64,000 bases of DNA from CBIHON01 sp966211965 (GTDB taxonomy: Bacteria; Pseudomonadota; Gammaproteobacteria; Burkholderiales; Burkholderiaceae_D). The number at the start of each line of letters is the position of its first letter. The first letter of the stretch is position 1. Under the pieces are notes generated by a model, which searched no databases, had not been told where the DNA came from, and saw nothing but the letters and a program-made list of their open reading frames with translations. The stretch is from contig CBIHON010000002.1 in NCBI GenBank assembly GCA_966211965.1, positions 248,001 to 312,000 on the forward strand, given 5' to 3'. Both the position numbers and the translations under genes were made by a program. Positions 7,796-16,630 of this stretch are shown piece after piece.

Positions 7796-9052
7796 ATGCC
7801 GCATGTAACCGCATTTTTCATGGCTTTGCTGCTGGCGGCGCTTGCCGGTCCAGCCGCCGGCGCACCCGACGAGGACAAGCTGGGCAAGGCCCGCGGCTAT
7901 CCCGTGGGAACCGCCAAAAACTGGTTTTTTGAAGAAGCCGTCCAGGTCGGTTCATTCACCGCGCAGGGAGAAATCCCCGGCATCTTCAACGGCAAGGCCA
8001 ATACCCTCGCTCCCAGCGATACGCCGATGGCCTTGCGCCGCAGCGAGCGCGAACCGCCGATCCGGTGGAGCGTCGATCATTTAAAAAACCTGAGTATCGA
8101 CGACTATCTGGCGCGCCAGCGCGTGATGGGGCTGATGATCGTCAAGGATGGCGTAATCCAGGTCGAGCGCTATCAGTACGATCGCAAGCCCACCCACCGC
8201 TTCCTGTCTTACTCGATGGCGAAGTCGATCACCTCGCTGGCGGTCGGCATTGCGCTGCAGGAAGGGAAGATCGCGTCGCTGGACGATCGAGCCGACCGCT
8301 ACGCCAAAAAATTGGAGGGCACTCTGTATGGTGAAACCACTATCCGCAACTTGTTGCGGATGGCTTCCGGCGCACGGTTTGTCGAGGTGTACGACGGCAA
8401 GGACGATCTCGCCCGTTTCAGCGCCGCGGCCACCCGGGACGGCCTGGAGACGGCGGCGCATGTCATTACGGAACGCGAGGCGCCGCAAGGAACGCGATTT
8501 TCATACGGCACCGCGCAAACCGACATATTGGGCGCCGTGCTGCGCGGTGCGACCGGGACCAGCATCAGCGAATATCTCACTTCGCGCCTATGGCAAGCCA
8601 TCGGTGCGGAAACCTCCGCTCTCTGGCGTGCCGATAAAACGGGACTGGAGCGAGCCGGCGGAAACTTCAATGCCACCCTCAGGGACTATGCGCGCCTCGG
8701 CGTGGTCCTGGCCAACGATGGGGTTCGTCCGGACGACCCGCAACACAAGCAAATCATTCCACGGGATTACTTGATGGATGGCACCGATTGGCATCGCGTT
8801 CCGGAGGCGTTCCGTCCCGGCAAGGCAGGTCCGTATTATGGCTACGGCTATCAGTTCTGGCTGTTCCCGGGCGAACACAGGAGATTCGCGCTCCTTGGTA
8901 TTTTCGGACAAATGATTTTCGTCGATCCGGAACTCAAACTGGTCATGGTGCAAACGGCGGTGAATGCGAGCCCCAAGGCTGGAATGACATCGCTGGCCAA
9001 GGAGGCGGATGCATTGTGGCGAGGCGTGGTTCGTCAGTATGGCGCCTGGTAG
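7796..9052 (+). CDS. Exported beta-lactamase-fold serine hydrolase
   Basis: A 418-residue class C beta-lactamase/penicillin-binding-protein-fold hydrolase (PF00144 type). The start at 7796 has AGGAG 5 nt upstream and gives a clean signal peptide (FFMALLLAALAGPAAGA). The SxxK nucleophile motif is SMAK (in LSYSMAKSITSL). The second motif region reads FSYGTAQTDILG, where relatives have YSN. The C-terminal part contains GYGYQFWL. These enzymes are usually esterases, D-amino peptidases or 6-aminohexanoate-dimer hydrolase relatives rather than true beta-lactamases. The substrate is unknown. Confidence 0.8.
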   Translation: MPHVTAFFMALLLAALAGPAAGAPDEDKLGKARGYPVGTAKNWFFEEAVQVGSFTAQGEIPGIFNGKANTLAPSDTPMALRRSEREPPIRWSVDHLKNLSIDDYLARQRVMGLMIVKDGVIQVERYQYDRKPTHRFLSYSMAKSITSLAVGIALQEGKIASLDDRADRYAKKLEGTLYGETTIRNLLRMASGARFVEVYDGKDDLARFSAAATRDGLETAAHVITEREAPQGTRFSYGTAQTDILGAVLRGATGTSISEYLTSRLWQAIGAETSALWRADKTGLERAGGNFNATLRDYARLGVVLANDGVRPDDPQHKQIIPRDYLMDGTDWHRVPEAFRPGKAGPYYGYGYQFWLFPGEHRRFALLGIFGQMIFVDPELKLVMVQTAVNASPKAGMTSLAKEADALWRGVVRQYGAW

Positions 9053-9072
9053 GGGGCAGGCGCTGCAGCGAG

Positions 9073-9978
9073 TCAGACTTCCTTCATCTGCAAGGCTCGT
9101 TCATACAATGCATTCTTCTTTTGCCCGGTGATTTGCGCAGCCAGTGCGGCCGCTTGCTTGACAGGGCATTCGGCCAGCAAAATCTTCAAGATGCGATCCG
9201 CTTCCGCAGCATTCTTATCGATTCCTGCTTCAGCCCCTTCCAGCAAAATGACGAATTCTCCCTTTTGCCGATGCGCGTCCGCTTTCAGCCAGGCGACGGC
9301 ATCTGACAGGCGGCAACGATGAATCTCTTCAAACAGCTTGGTCAACTCCCGCGCAAATACGATTTGCCGTGACGGTTCGAACCCGGCGGCCAGCGCATCG
9401 ACCGTTTCCGCAATCCGATGCGGCGCCTCATAAAACACCAGCGTCGCGGCAAGACCGCGCAGGCTGGCCAGCATGGCGTCGCGCTGTTTTGCCTTGGCCG
9501 GCAAAAAGCCGGCGAAATAGAACTGGTCGCTGAGCAGGCCGCCGGCTGACAGTGCGCTGACTGTGGCAGAGGCGCCAGGCAGAGGGGTCACGCGCAAGCC
9601 CGCATCGCGTACCGCATCGACGATGCGCGCGCCGGGATCCGATACGGCCGGCGTGCCGGCATCGGAGACCAGCGCAACGCGCTCGCCTGCCCGTAAGCGC
9701 GCAATCAGTTTGTCCGCGGCCTCGCGTTCATTATGCTGATGTGCGGCGATCAGGTTTTTCGACAATCCATAACGCGCCAGCAGATGGCTGGTGTTGCGCG
9801 TATCTTCGCAGGCGACAGCGTCGGCGATCGATAGCAGATGCAAGGCGCGCAAGCTGATATCGGCAATATTTCCGATCGGGGTTGCCACCACATATAATGT
9901 TGACCCGGGATAGCTCTGGCGCGCCACCTCCTGCATCAGCGGCAAGGCGGCAGAGGAGCCGGGTAAGGATTCAGTCAT
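9073..9978 (-). CDS. rsmI: 16S rRNA (cytidine1402-2'-O)-methyltransferase
   Basis: A 301-residue SAM-dependent tetrapyrrole-methylase-fold enzyme that 2'-O-methylates C1402 of 16S rRNA. Diagnostic stretches are TLYVVATPIGNIADISLRAL, ACEDTRNTSHLL, VALVSDAGTPAVSDPG and FYEAPHRI. The start at 9978 (MTESLPG) fits family length; an upstream in-frame ATG at 10056 would reach into the divergent promoter region. It is transcribed away from yraN, the same pairing seen in many proteobacteria. Confidence 0.95.
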   Translation of the reverse strand: MTESLPGSSAALPLMQEVARQSYPGSTLYVVATPIGNIADISLRALHLLSIADAVACEDTRNTSHLLARYGLSKNLIAAHQHNEREAADKLIARLRAGERVALVSDAGTPAVSDPGARIVDAVRDAGLRVTPLPGASATVSALSAGGLLSDQFYFAGFLPAKAKQRDAMLASLRGLAATLVFYEAPHRIAETVDALAAGFEPSRQIVFARELTKLFEEIHRCRLSDAVAWLKADAHRQKGEFVILLEGAEAGIDKNAAEADRILKILLAECPVKQAAALAAQITGQKKNALYERALQMKEV

Positions 9979-10082
9979 GGAAGATGGAAACCGGTAATTG
10001 GGACGAGTGGATGGAAATGCTGTGCGGATGTGCACGGCCGGGCCGGCAAGCATCATTATATCGACATGAAAGGCAAGGCTGA

Positions 10083-10454
10083 ATGGGATTGCTCGACGTA
10101 TTGAGCCGCCGCACCGACAAGCAGATCAGCGGCCGGGCCGGCGAGGACGCGGCCCTGGCGCATCTGGAGCAAAACGGCCTGAGCCTGTTGCAGCGCAATT
10201 TTCGCTGCAAGGGCGGTGAGATCGATCTCGTGATGCAGGAAGGCTCGACCCTGGTTTTTGTCGAGGTGCGAAAGCGCGCCGACACGAGCTACGGCGGCGC
10301 CGCGGCCAGTGTGACGCCGCACAAGCAGCGGCGCTTGATTCTCGCCGCGCAGATTTACCTGCAGCGCTACCGGATGCAGCCGGCCTGCCGCTTCGATGTG
10401 GTGGCGATCGACGGCGCGCAAATGCGCTGGTTAAAAAATGTAATCGACGCATGA
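10083..10454 (+). CDS. yraN: YraN family (UPF0102) endonuclease-like protein
   Basis: A 123-residue protein of the UPF0102 family, a small restriction-endonuclease-like fold with the catalytic-looking core GEIDLVMQEGSTLVFVEVRKR (D, E-x-K analogue). Its cellular role is not established; the name rests on family and position. It follows the divergent rsmI and precedes diaA and dolP, the E. coli yraL-yraN-diaA-dolP order without lpoA. Confidence 0.9.
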   Translation: MGLLDVLSRRTDKQISGRAGEDAALAHLEQNGLSLLQRNFRCKGGEIDLVMQEGSTLVFVEVRKRADTSYGGAAASVTPHKQRRLILAAQIYLQRYRMQPACRFDVVAIDGAQMRWLKNVIDA

Positions 10455-10505
10455 ACGCCGTGATCAGCGGCGCTACCCCAGCCACTACTCTATAATCCAC
10501 CCACT

Positions 10506-11102
10506 ATGATTAATCAACGCATCCTCGGCCACTTCCACGAAAGCGCCGAACTAAAAATCCAGTCCGCGCCGATCCTGCTCCAGCCGATTGCGGAGGCGGT
10601 TGAACTAATGTTCACGGCTTTGTCTAACGGAAACAAGATCTTGGCCTGTGGCAATGGCGGTTCCGCCGCCGATTGCCAGCATTTTGCAGCCGAACTGGTC
10701 GGGCGATTCGAGCGCGAACGCTTGCCTCTGCCGGCGCTGGCGCTGACCACCGACACCTCGATCTTGACTGCGATCGGCAACGATTACAGCTATCAGGAAA
10801 TCTTCAGCAAGCAGGTCCAGGCGTTCGGTCAATCCGGCGATGTGCTGCTTGCCTTGTCGACTTCCGGCAACTCGGCCAACGTGGTGGCGGCGGTCGAAGC
10901 GGCGCTGGAGCGCGACATGCGCGTCGTGGCGCTCACCGGCAAGGGCGGCGGTGCGATCGGCAAGCTGCTCTCCGACGCCGACGTGCATATCTGCGTGCCG
11001 CACGAGCGCACGGCGCGGATTCAGGAAGTTCACTTATTGACGATTCATTGCTTATGCGACGGCATCGATGTCGCGCTATTCGGAGGAGATGCGAATGATT
11101 GA
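10506..11102 (+). CDS. diaA: SIS-domain protein, DiaA/phosphoheptose isomerase family
   Basis: A 198-residue single SIS-domain protein (ACGNGGSAADCQHFAAELVGRFE, LALSTSGNSANVVAAVEAA, ALTGKGGG). The family contains GmhA, which makes the heptose precursor of LPS, and DiaA, which binds DnaA and promotes initiation. The setting between yraN and dolP favours DiaA, but the two are close paralogues and the sequence alone does not decide. It overlaps the next gene by 8 nt. Confidence 0.8.
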   Translation: MINQRILGHFHESAELKIQSAPILLQPIAEAVELMFTALSNGNKILACGNGGSAADCQHFAAELVGRFERERLPLPALALTTDTSILTAIGNDYSYQEIFSKQVQAFGQSGDVLLALSTSGNSANVVAAVEAALERDMRVVALTGKGGGAIGKLLSDADVHICVPHERTARIQEVHLLTIHCLCDGIDVALFGGDAND

Positions 11103-11712
11103 TTGGAAACGTGCGGCACGTCCTTTGGCGGCGATCGCTTTGTGCGGCGTCGTGGCGACCAGCCTGCAAGGCTGCTTCGAGATGGCGGTCGGTACAGCGG
11201 TCGTCGGTACCCTGGCGGCGACGGACCGGCGCACCTTCGGTGCGCAGACCGAAGACAAGGCGATCTTGATCAAGGGCGAGACGAGCGTATCCAAGCTGGT
11301 CGGCGATGCCGGTCACGTCAACGTGACCAGTTTCAATCGCAAGGTGCTGCTGACCGGTGAAGTGAAAGACGAAGCTACCAAGGCCGCGGTCGAGCGCGAA
11401 ATCGGCAAGATCGAAGGCGTGGCCTCGGTCGTCAATGATCTTCAGATCGGCATGCTTTCCAGTTTTTCCTCACGTTCCAACGACACTCTGATTACCGGCA
11501 AGGTCAAGGCGTCTTTCGTCGACTCCAAGGACGTGTATGCGAATTCGATCAAGGTCGTGACCGAGGCCGGCGTGGTGTATCTGATGGGCCGCGTCACGGA
11601 ACGCGAAGGCAAGATCGCCGGCCAGATCGCCAGCGGCGTGAGCGGCGTGCGCAAGGTCGTGAAGGTATTCGAATATATTACCGATGAAGAATTGAAGCAG
11701 TTGACCAGTTAA
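11095..11712 (+). CDS. dolP: BON-domain outer-membrane lipoprotein (DolP/YraP-like)
   Basis: A 205-residue lipoprotein with lipobox LQGC (Cys27) and two tandem BON domains (about 60-125 and 135-200). The second contains SIKVVTEAGVVYLMGRVTEREG. DolP binds anionic lipids at the outer membrane and supports envelope integrity and BAM activity. The ATG at 11095 is preferred to those at 11068 and 11089, because GGAGG lies 8 nt upstream. The start overlaps the end of diaA, indicating coupling. Confidence 0.9.
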   Translation: MIDWKRAARPLAAIALCGVVATSLQGCFEMAVGTAVVGTLAATDRRTFGAQTEDKAILIKGETSVSKLVGDAGHVNVTSFNRKVLLTGEVKDEATKAAVEREIGKIEGVASVVNDLQIGMLSSFSSRSNDTLITGKVKASFVDSKDVYANSIKVVTEAGVVYLMGRVTEREGKIAGQIASGVSGVRKVVKVFEYITDEELKQLTS

Positions 11713-11839
11713 TTCATCGCAGCTCTGATCTTCACAAGGCCAGTTTCCGGGGACGGTGATCGCGTACATGTTTGCTTCCATGCCGGCGCATTTGCTGTGG
11801 CCGCCGGTTGCCGTTGCGGCTTTTGATGAGAGGAGCGCC

Positions 11840-12160
11840 ATGAGTCCGAAACAATCGATGACTGCGGCCTTGTTGGTCTTGATGCCGGCCGTGGCATTCG
11901 CGCAGAAAGTGGATACGCGTGCAGAGCGTCTGGCAGCGAGTTGCGCCAATTGCCACGGCACCAGCGGCGTGGCGGCGGGCTCGAACATTCCAGGCTTGGC
12001 AGGACAATCGAAAGAAGCCATTCTCGACAAATTCCAGGCATTCAAGGCCGGCGCCGCACCGGCCACGGTCATGCACCAGCTGGCGAAGGGATATACCGAA
12101 GAGCAGATCGTCTTGATCGCGGAATTTTTTGCGCGGCAAGCGGCGGCGTCCGCGAGGTAA
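11840..12160 (+). CDS. Cytochrome c subunit of flavocytochrome c (FccA/SoxE-like)
   Basis: A 106-residue exported c-type cytochrome. The start at 11840 has AGAGGAG upstream and gives a signal peptide ending AFAQ. One haem-binding CANCH motif (residues 35-39) and a distal Met (likely in the APATVMHQLAKGY region) are seen. It ends 8 nt before the flavoprotein gene, so it should be the electron-accepting haem subunit of the sulfide dehydrogenase. Typical FccA is dihaem; this one has a single CXXCH, closer to the SoxE/FccA monohaem form. Confidence 0.85.
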   Translation: MSPKQSMTAALLVLMPAVAFAQKVDTRAERLAASCANCHGTSGVAAGSNIPGLAGQSKEAILDKFQAFKAGAAPATVMHQLAKGYTEEQIVLIAEFFARQAAASAR

Positions 12161-12168
12161 AGAGGGTT

Positions 12169-13443
12169 ATGCAACGCCGCCAATTCTTCCAAGGACTCGG
12201 CGCAGGAGCTGTGTTGGCCTCGGTGGCCGGCTGCGCCGGCCCAGTGCGATCCGCCAAAGCCAAGGTGGTCGTGATCGGCGCCGGCTACGGCGGTGCAACG
12301 GCGGCCAAGTACATTCGCATGTGGAGTAGCGGCGCGATCGAGGTGACCTTGATCGAACCGAGCCCCAGCTTCATTTCCTGCCCTTTGTCCAACCTCGTGC
12401 TCGGCGGTTTCCGGCAAATCGCTGATCTCACCGTTTCCTATGGCAATCTGACGCGCCGGTACGGCGTCAATATCGTGCGCGATTACGCCCAGGCTATTGA
12501 TGCCGGCAAGCGTAGCGTGGCCTTGGCAGGCGGAGGCACGTTGCCATACGACAGGCTGGTGGTCTCGCCGGGCGTGGATTTTATGTGGGAAGCCTTGCCC
12601 GGCATGACGGCGCCACGCGCGCAAGACAAAGTGTTGCATGCCTGGAAGGCAGGCGCGCAAACCGTGGCCTTGCGCAGACAGCTTGAAGCGATGCCGGATG
12701 GCGGGACTTTCGCTGTTTCGATTCCGCAGCTCCCGTTTCGTTGCCCGCCAGGGCCTTATGAGCGCGCTTGCCAGGTTGCCCACTACTTCAGCCAAGCCAA
12801 GAAGAAATCAAAGGTCCTGATTTTGGACGGCAACGATGACGTGGTGTCGAAAGGCAGTTTGTTCAAGGCGGCATGGTCCGAGCGCTACCGCGACATCATC
12901 GAATATCGTCCCGGCTTTGTTGCCGCAGATGTCGACGCCGCATCGAACACGGTGATCTCCGATTTTGGCGACCGGGTGCAGGCGACGGTGTTGAACGTGA
13001 TTCCGCCGCAGCGTGCCGGCAGCATTGCGGTGCAAGCCGGTTTGGCGAATATGAACAAGCGCTGGTGCGAAGTCGATTTCCTGAGTTTCGAATCGACCCA
13101 GGCACGCGATATCCATGTGCTGGGCGACGCGATCCAGGTTGCGCCCTTGATGCCGAAATCGGGCCACATGGCGAACCAGCACGGCAAGATATGTGCGGCA
13201 GCGATAGTCGACTTATTAAACGGCAGGGCGCCGGACCGGAATCCCTTGTTGTCCAATACCTGCTACAGCTTCGTGTCCGACCGCGACGTAATTCACATTG
13301 CTTCGGTCCATACCTATAGCGAGGAGAAAAGGACCCTGCTGACAGTGCCCGGATCGGGCGGCGTCTCGACGGCGGCCAATGCGCAGGAAGGCCGATACGC
13401 GCTGGATTGGGCGAAGAATATTTGGGCTGATATGCTTGAGTGA
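12169..13443 (+). CDS. fccB: Flavocytochrome c sulfide dehydrogenase flavoprotein (FccB/SoxF)
   Basis: A 424-residue periplasmic FAD protein that oxidises sulfide to sulfur or polysulfide and passes electrons to the adjacent cytochrome c. The N-terminus has a Tat-type signal (QRRQFFQGLGAGAVLASVAGC). It is followed by the FAD-binding Rossmann motif VVVIGAGYGGATAAKYI, and the C-terminal part (SNTCYSFVSDRDVIHIASVHTY) matches the FCSD flavin-binding domain. The catalytic Cys pair is expected near ISCPLSNLVLGG and in the later SNTCYS stretch. The ATG at 12169 follows AGAGGG. Confidence 0.92.
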   Translation: MQRRQFFQGLGAGAVLASVAGCAGPVRSAKAKVVVIGAGYGGATAAKYIRMWSSGAIEVTLIEPSPSFISCPLSNLVLGGFRQIADLTVSYGNLTRRYGVNIVRDYAQAIDAGKRSVALAGGGTLPYDRLVVSPGVDFMWEALPGMTAPRAQDKVLHAWKAGAQTVALRRQLEAMPDGGTFAVSIPQLPFRCPPGPYERACQVAHYFSQAKKKSKVLILDGNDDVVSKGSLFKAAWSERYRDIIEYRPGFVAADVDAASNTVISDFGDRVQATVLNVIPPQRAGSIAVQAGLANMNKRWCEVDFLSFESTQARDIHVLGDAIQVAPLMPKSGHMANQHGKICAAAIVDLLNGRAPDRNPLLSNTCYSFVSDRDVIHIASVHTYSEEKRTLLTVPGSGGVSTAANAQEGRYALDWAKNIWADMLE

Positions 13444-13526
13444 TTAGAGCCATTCAGACGCGCTTGTGTAGCGCAAAACCAAAAAACCTTGCAGTTTCTT
13501 TGAATTGATCAATACTACACATGTCT

Positions 13527-13546
13527 ATATGCGCACTTGCGCATAT
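13527..13546. promoter_or_regulatory. SoxR (ArsR-family) operator
   Basis: ATATGCGCA-CT-TGCGCATAT is a perfect 9-2-9 inverted repeat ending 14 nt before the soxR start. It has the form of SmtB/ArsR-family operators (ATATGnnCA-nn-TGnnCATAT) and overlaps a possible -10 (TATATG, 13526-13531). This suggests autorepression and control of the downstream sox genes. Confidence 0.65.
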
Positions 13547-13560
13547 GTGCAAAGGAAAAA

Positions 13561-13905
13561 ATGGACGAACTCAACCAGGTATTCGAAGAGGTTTCAGGGT
13601 ATTTCAGCCTGTTGTCGGAACCGACGCGGCTGAAAATCCTGCACGTGCTGTGCGACAGCGAAAAGTCCGTCAGCGAGGTGGTGGAGCGGCTGGAATCGAC
13701 CCAGGCCAACGTATCGCGCCATTTGAACACGATGTACCGTGCCGGCGTATTGAGCCGTCGCAAGGAGGGCAACATGGTCTATTACGCGATCCAGGATCAG
13801 ACTTGCGTAGCGCTGTGCAAATCGGTGTGCAATCAGATCGCCGGCCGCATGGAAGAGGAAGCGATTTCCAAGCGCACGGTACGCAGCTTCATGCCTCTGC
13901 AATGA
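13561..13905 (+). CDS. soxR: ArsR-family sulfur-responsive repressor (SoxR/BigR-like)
   Basis: A 114-residue winged-helix regulator of the ArsR family. The recognition region is TQANVSRHLNTMYRAGVLSRRKEGNMVYY. Cys31 (in ILHVLCDSE) sits where BigR/SqrR have their first redox Cys, and Cys82, 86 and 90 lie on the last helix where the partner Cys is expected. A persulfide or tetrasulfide switch is therefore likely. AAAGGA precedes the ATG at 13561. It lies between the fcc pair and soxC, with its probable operator directly upstream, and its stop overlaps an alternative soxC ATG. Confidence 0.87.
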   Translation: MDELNQVFEEVSGYFSLLSEPTRLKILHVLCDSEKSVSEVVERLESTQANVSRHLNTMYRAGVLSRRKEGNMVYYAIQDQTCVALCKSVCNQIAGRMEEEAISKRTVRSFMPLQ

Positions 13906-13916
13906 ACGGGGGGCGC

Positions 13917-15260
13917 ATGGATCAGTTGACGCCGCCGGGGCGCTTGATCAAGGCGCCGGAAAATTTCCTGCGGGACGATCTGATCCGGGACATCAGCAAG
14001 CAGGGGCTCGATGCAAACCGGCGCAATTTCCTGCGCGGCAGTTTCCTCGCTGCCGCCGGCCTGACGGGCGGTGTGCTGGCGCAGGCCGATATCGAAGGCG
14101 ACCCGGCGATCCTGAATCCGCTGCCGCACGCCACGACACTGGGCCTGCCCGTTGCCAGCAATCCCTATGGCCAGCCCTCGAAGTACGAGAGCAATCTGCA
14201 GCGGCGCGAGAGTCCAGGCTTGACGCGGGTCGGTGCGGCGTCGGTCGCGTTTACGCCGCTGCAGGGCATGTTCGGCATCATCACTGCCAACGGTTTGCAT
14301 TTCGAACGCCACCATCAAGGGTGGGCCGATATCGACCCGGCGCAACACCGGCTGATGATCAACGGCCTGGTCAAGCGGGCCAAGGTCTACACGATGGATG
14401 ACTTGATGCGACTGCCTTCGGTATCGCGCATGCATTTCATCGAATGCGGGGCCAATACCGGCATGGAGTGGGGCAACGTCGCGGTGCCGACCGTGCAATA
14501 CACACACGGTATGTTGTCCTGCTGCGAATTCACCGGAGTGCCTCTGTCGCTGCTGCTGGACGATTGCGGTTTCGATCGCCGGCGCGGCAGATTCATCCTG
14601 GCCGAAGGCGGAGACGGTTCCGGCATGACGCGCACCATCTCGATGGAACGTGCGTTGGACGATGTTCTGGTCGCCTATGGGATGAACGGCGAAATGCTGC
14701 GGCCTGAAAACGGTTATCCATTGCGCTTGGTGGTGCCGGGCGTGCAAGGCGTGTCCTGGATCAAATGGCTGCGCCGTATCGAGGTCGGCGACATGCCGTA
14801 CGCAACCAAGGATGAGACGCTGCATTACGTCGACCTGATGCCGGATGGGCGGCACCGGCAATATACTTCGATTCAGGAATGCAAATCGGTAATCACTTCG
14901 CCCTCGGGCGGGCAAAGACTGGTCGGCAAGGGTTTCTTCAATATCACCGGCCTGGCCTGGTCCGGGCGCGGCAAGATCCGGCGGGTCGATGTTTCGACCG
15001 ATGGCGGGCGCAACTGGCGCACGGCGCGGCTGGAAACGCCGCTGCTGAGCAAATGCCTGAGCCGCTTCAACCTGGATTGGCGCTGGGATGGCGCACCGGC
15101 CGTTTTGCAATCGCGCGCAATCGACGAGACCGGTTACGTGCAGCCGAAAATCAATCAATTGCGAGCGGTGCGCGGCAGCAAATCGATTTATCACAATAAT
15201 GCGATCCAATCCTGGCGCATCGAGGCCGATGGCGAGGTCAGCAATGTCCAGGTTTATTGA
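13917..15260 (+). CDS. soxC: Sulfane dehydrogenase molybdenum subunit
   Basis: A 447-residue periplasmic molybdopterin protein of the sulfite oxidase family. It has a Tat signal (RRNFLRGSFLAAAG) and the Mo-ligating Cys177 in FIECGANTGMEW. The C-terminal dimerisation domain contains LAWSGRGKIRRVDVSTDGG. With SoxD it removes six electrons from the SoxY-bound sulfane sulfur. The start at 13917 is preferred because GGGGGG precedes it; an ATG at 13902 (overlapping the soxR stop) would add 5 residues. It overlaps soxD by 17 nt. Confidence 0.93.
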   Translation: MDQLTPPGRLIKAPENFLRDDLIRDISKQGLDANRRNFLRGSFLAAAGLTGGVLAQADIEGDPAILNPLPHATTLGLPVASNPYGQPSKYESNLQRRESPGLTRVGAASVAFTPLQGMFGIITANGLHFERHHQGWADIDPAQHRLMINGLVKRAKVYTMDDLMRLPSVSRMHFIECGANTGMEWGNVAVPTVQYTHGMLSCCEFTGVPLSLLLDDCGFDRRRGRFILAEGGDGSGMTRTISMERALDDVLVAYGMNGEMLRPENGYPLRLVVPGVQGVSWIKWLRRIEVGDMPYATKDETLHYVDLMPDGRHRQYTSIQECKSVITSPSGGQRLVGKGFFNITGLAWSGRGKIRRVDVSTDGGRNWRTARLETPLLSKCLSRFNLDWRWDGAPAVLQSRAIDETGYVQPKINQLRAVRGSKSIYHNNAIQSWRIEADGEVSNVQVY

Positions 15261-15996
15261 ATTGCGCGGCGCATTGCTTGCGCTCATGGCGCTCGTTTCT
15301 GCCGCAGCGGCGGCGCAGGACAAGTATGCGGGCATAGGCCGCAATGCGACGGCGCGGGAAATCGCAGCCTGGGACATCGATGTGCGCCCCGATTTCAAAG
15401 GCTTGCCGAAAGGCGCGGGGACGGTGGCCAAAGGGATGGAGGTGTGGGACGGCAAGTGCGCGGCTTGCCACGGCAGCTTCGGTGAGTCGAACGAGATTTT
15501 CACGCCCATGATCGGCGGCACCACGAGCGACGACGTCAAGCGCGGCCGTGTTGCGGCGTTGACGAGCAATGCGCAGCCGCAGCGCACCACCATGATGAAG
15601 CTGTCGCAGATCTCGACCTTGTGGGACTACATCAACCGTGCGATGCCCTGGAGCGCGCCGCGATCCCTGAGCGTGGAAGAGGTGTACGCGGTCAGCGCCT
15701 ATATCCTGCATATGGCGGACCTGGTGCCCGGTGATTTCACGCTGTCCGACCGCAATATCGCCCAAGTGCAGCAGCGCCTGCCGAATCGAAACGGCATGAG
15801 CGCCGAGCATGGTTTGTGGCAGGTGCGGGGAAAGCCGGACGTGCGCAATGCGGCGTGCATGAAAAAGTGTGCGGTGCTGGACGCGCCGGCCTCGGTTTTG
15901 CCGGATTACGCCCGCAATGCGCACGGCAACCTGGCCGAGCAGAACCGCGGCATCGGCCCCACGCGCGGCGTGGATACCGCAAAGGCGGCGAAATAA
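15244..15996 (+). CDS. soxD: Sulfane dehydrogenase cytochrome c subunit
   Basis: A 250-residue exported cytochrome c. It has a signal peptide (LRGALLALMALVSAAAAAQ) and a single haem motif CAACH (residues 72-76), in the order found in SoxD proteins (GTVAKGMEVWDGKCAACHGSFGES). A later Cys pair (ACMKKC) is not a haem motif. It is much shorter than the dihaem Paracoccus SoxD, fitting the shorter monohaem type of beta-proteobacteria. GAGG precedes the start, which lies inside the soxC 3' end. Confidence 0.9.
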   Translation: MSRFIELRGALLALMALVSAAAAAQDKYAGIGRNATAREIAAWDIDVRPDFKGLPKGAGTVAKGMEVWDGKCAACHGSFGESNEIFTPMIGGTTSDDVKRGRVAALTSNAQPQRTTMMKLSQISTLWDYINRAMPWSAPRSLSVEEVYAVSAYILHMADLVPGDFTLSDRNIAQVQQRLPNRNGMSAEHGLWQVRGKPDVRNAACMKKCAVLDAPASVLPDYARNAHGNLAEQNRGIGPTRGVDTAKAAK

Positions 15997-16052
15997 TTGT
16001 GTATCATCGCTTTTTACGCGGCCGTTGCGCCGGTCACCAAGGAGTCAGCAAG

Positions 16053-16514
16053 ATGAATCAACAACGTCGCGATGCGCTGCGCATTTCCACCGTACTCGGC
16101 CTCGCGGTTACGGCCGGGCTGTTGACGCCTTTCGAGGCCTATGCCGAAGATTGGAACAAGGCCGCCTTCGATACCAAGAATCTGAACGATGCGGCCAGGG
16201 CCTTGGGCGGTGCAGCGCCGGTCTTGTCCAGGGATGTGCTGATCAATGCACCCGACATCGCGGAAAACGGCGCCGTGGTGCCCGTCAGCGTATCGACCAC
16301 TTTGCCCAATGTGCAGCAGATCGCGATCCTGGTCGAAAAGAACCCGAATATCCTGTCCGGCAATTTCACCATCCCGGTCGGCACCGAGCCATCGGTCTCG
16401 ACACGCGTCAAGATGGCGCAAACTTCCAATGTGCATGCCCTGGTCAAGGCAGACGGCAAATGGCTGCTGGCGACCAAGGAAATCAAGGTGACGCTGGGCG
16501 GTTGCGGCGGTTAG
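16053..16514 (+). CDS. soxY: Thiosulfate oxidation carrier protein SoxY
   Basis: A 153-residue periplasmic protein ending in the diagnostic carrier arm VTLGGCGG, whose Cys covalently holds the sulfur substrate. A Tat-like signal (QQRRDALRISTVLGLAVTAG) is present. AAGGAG precedes the ATG. SoxY partners SoxZ of the gene 116 nt downstream. A structured repeat (16558-16609) lies between them. Confidence 0.95.
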   Translation: MNQQRRDALRISTVLGLAVTAGLLTPFEAYAEDWNKAAFDTKNLNDAARALGGAAPVLSRDVLINAPDIAENGAVVPVSVSTTLPNVQQIAILVEKNPNILSGNFTIPVGTEPSVSTRVKMAQTSNVHALVKADGKWLLATKEIKVTLGGCGG

Positions 16515-16557
16515 CCGTTCGCTCTGCTCGTACCGATAACCGCATCTATAATCAGAA

Positions 16558-16609
16558 GGAGCAGAATAATTTTCGCAAAAGGCCGCGAAAAAACTCTGTT
16601 CCGCCTTTC
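16558..16609 (-). repeat. Hairpin repeat, inverted copy between soxY and soxZ
   Basis: In minus orientation it reads GAAAGGCGGAACAGAGTTTT, then CGCGGCCTTTTGCGAAAAT. It is clearly related to the three copies at 17417-17601. The outer stem is kept through a compensatory G-C to A-T change, which suggests selection for structure. Confidence 0.6.
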
Positions 16610-16630
16610 TAGCAAACCAGAGGTTACAAC

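Noticed and set aside
7796..9052. True class C beta-lactamase
   Set aside because: The YxN motif is replaced by YGT and the overall layout fits general serine hydrolases rather than AmpC.
12129..12329. Extra small gene overlapping the cytochrome and fccB
   Set aside because: Frame shadow; the fccB start at 12169 with its Tat signal explains the region.
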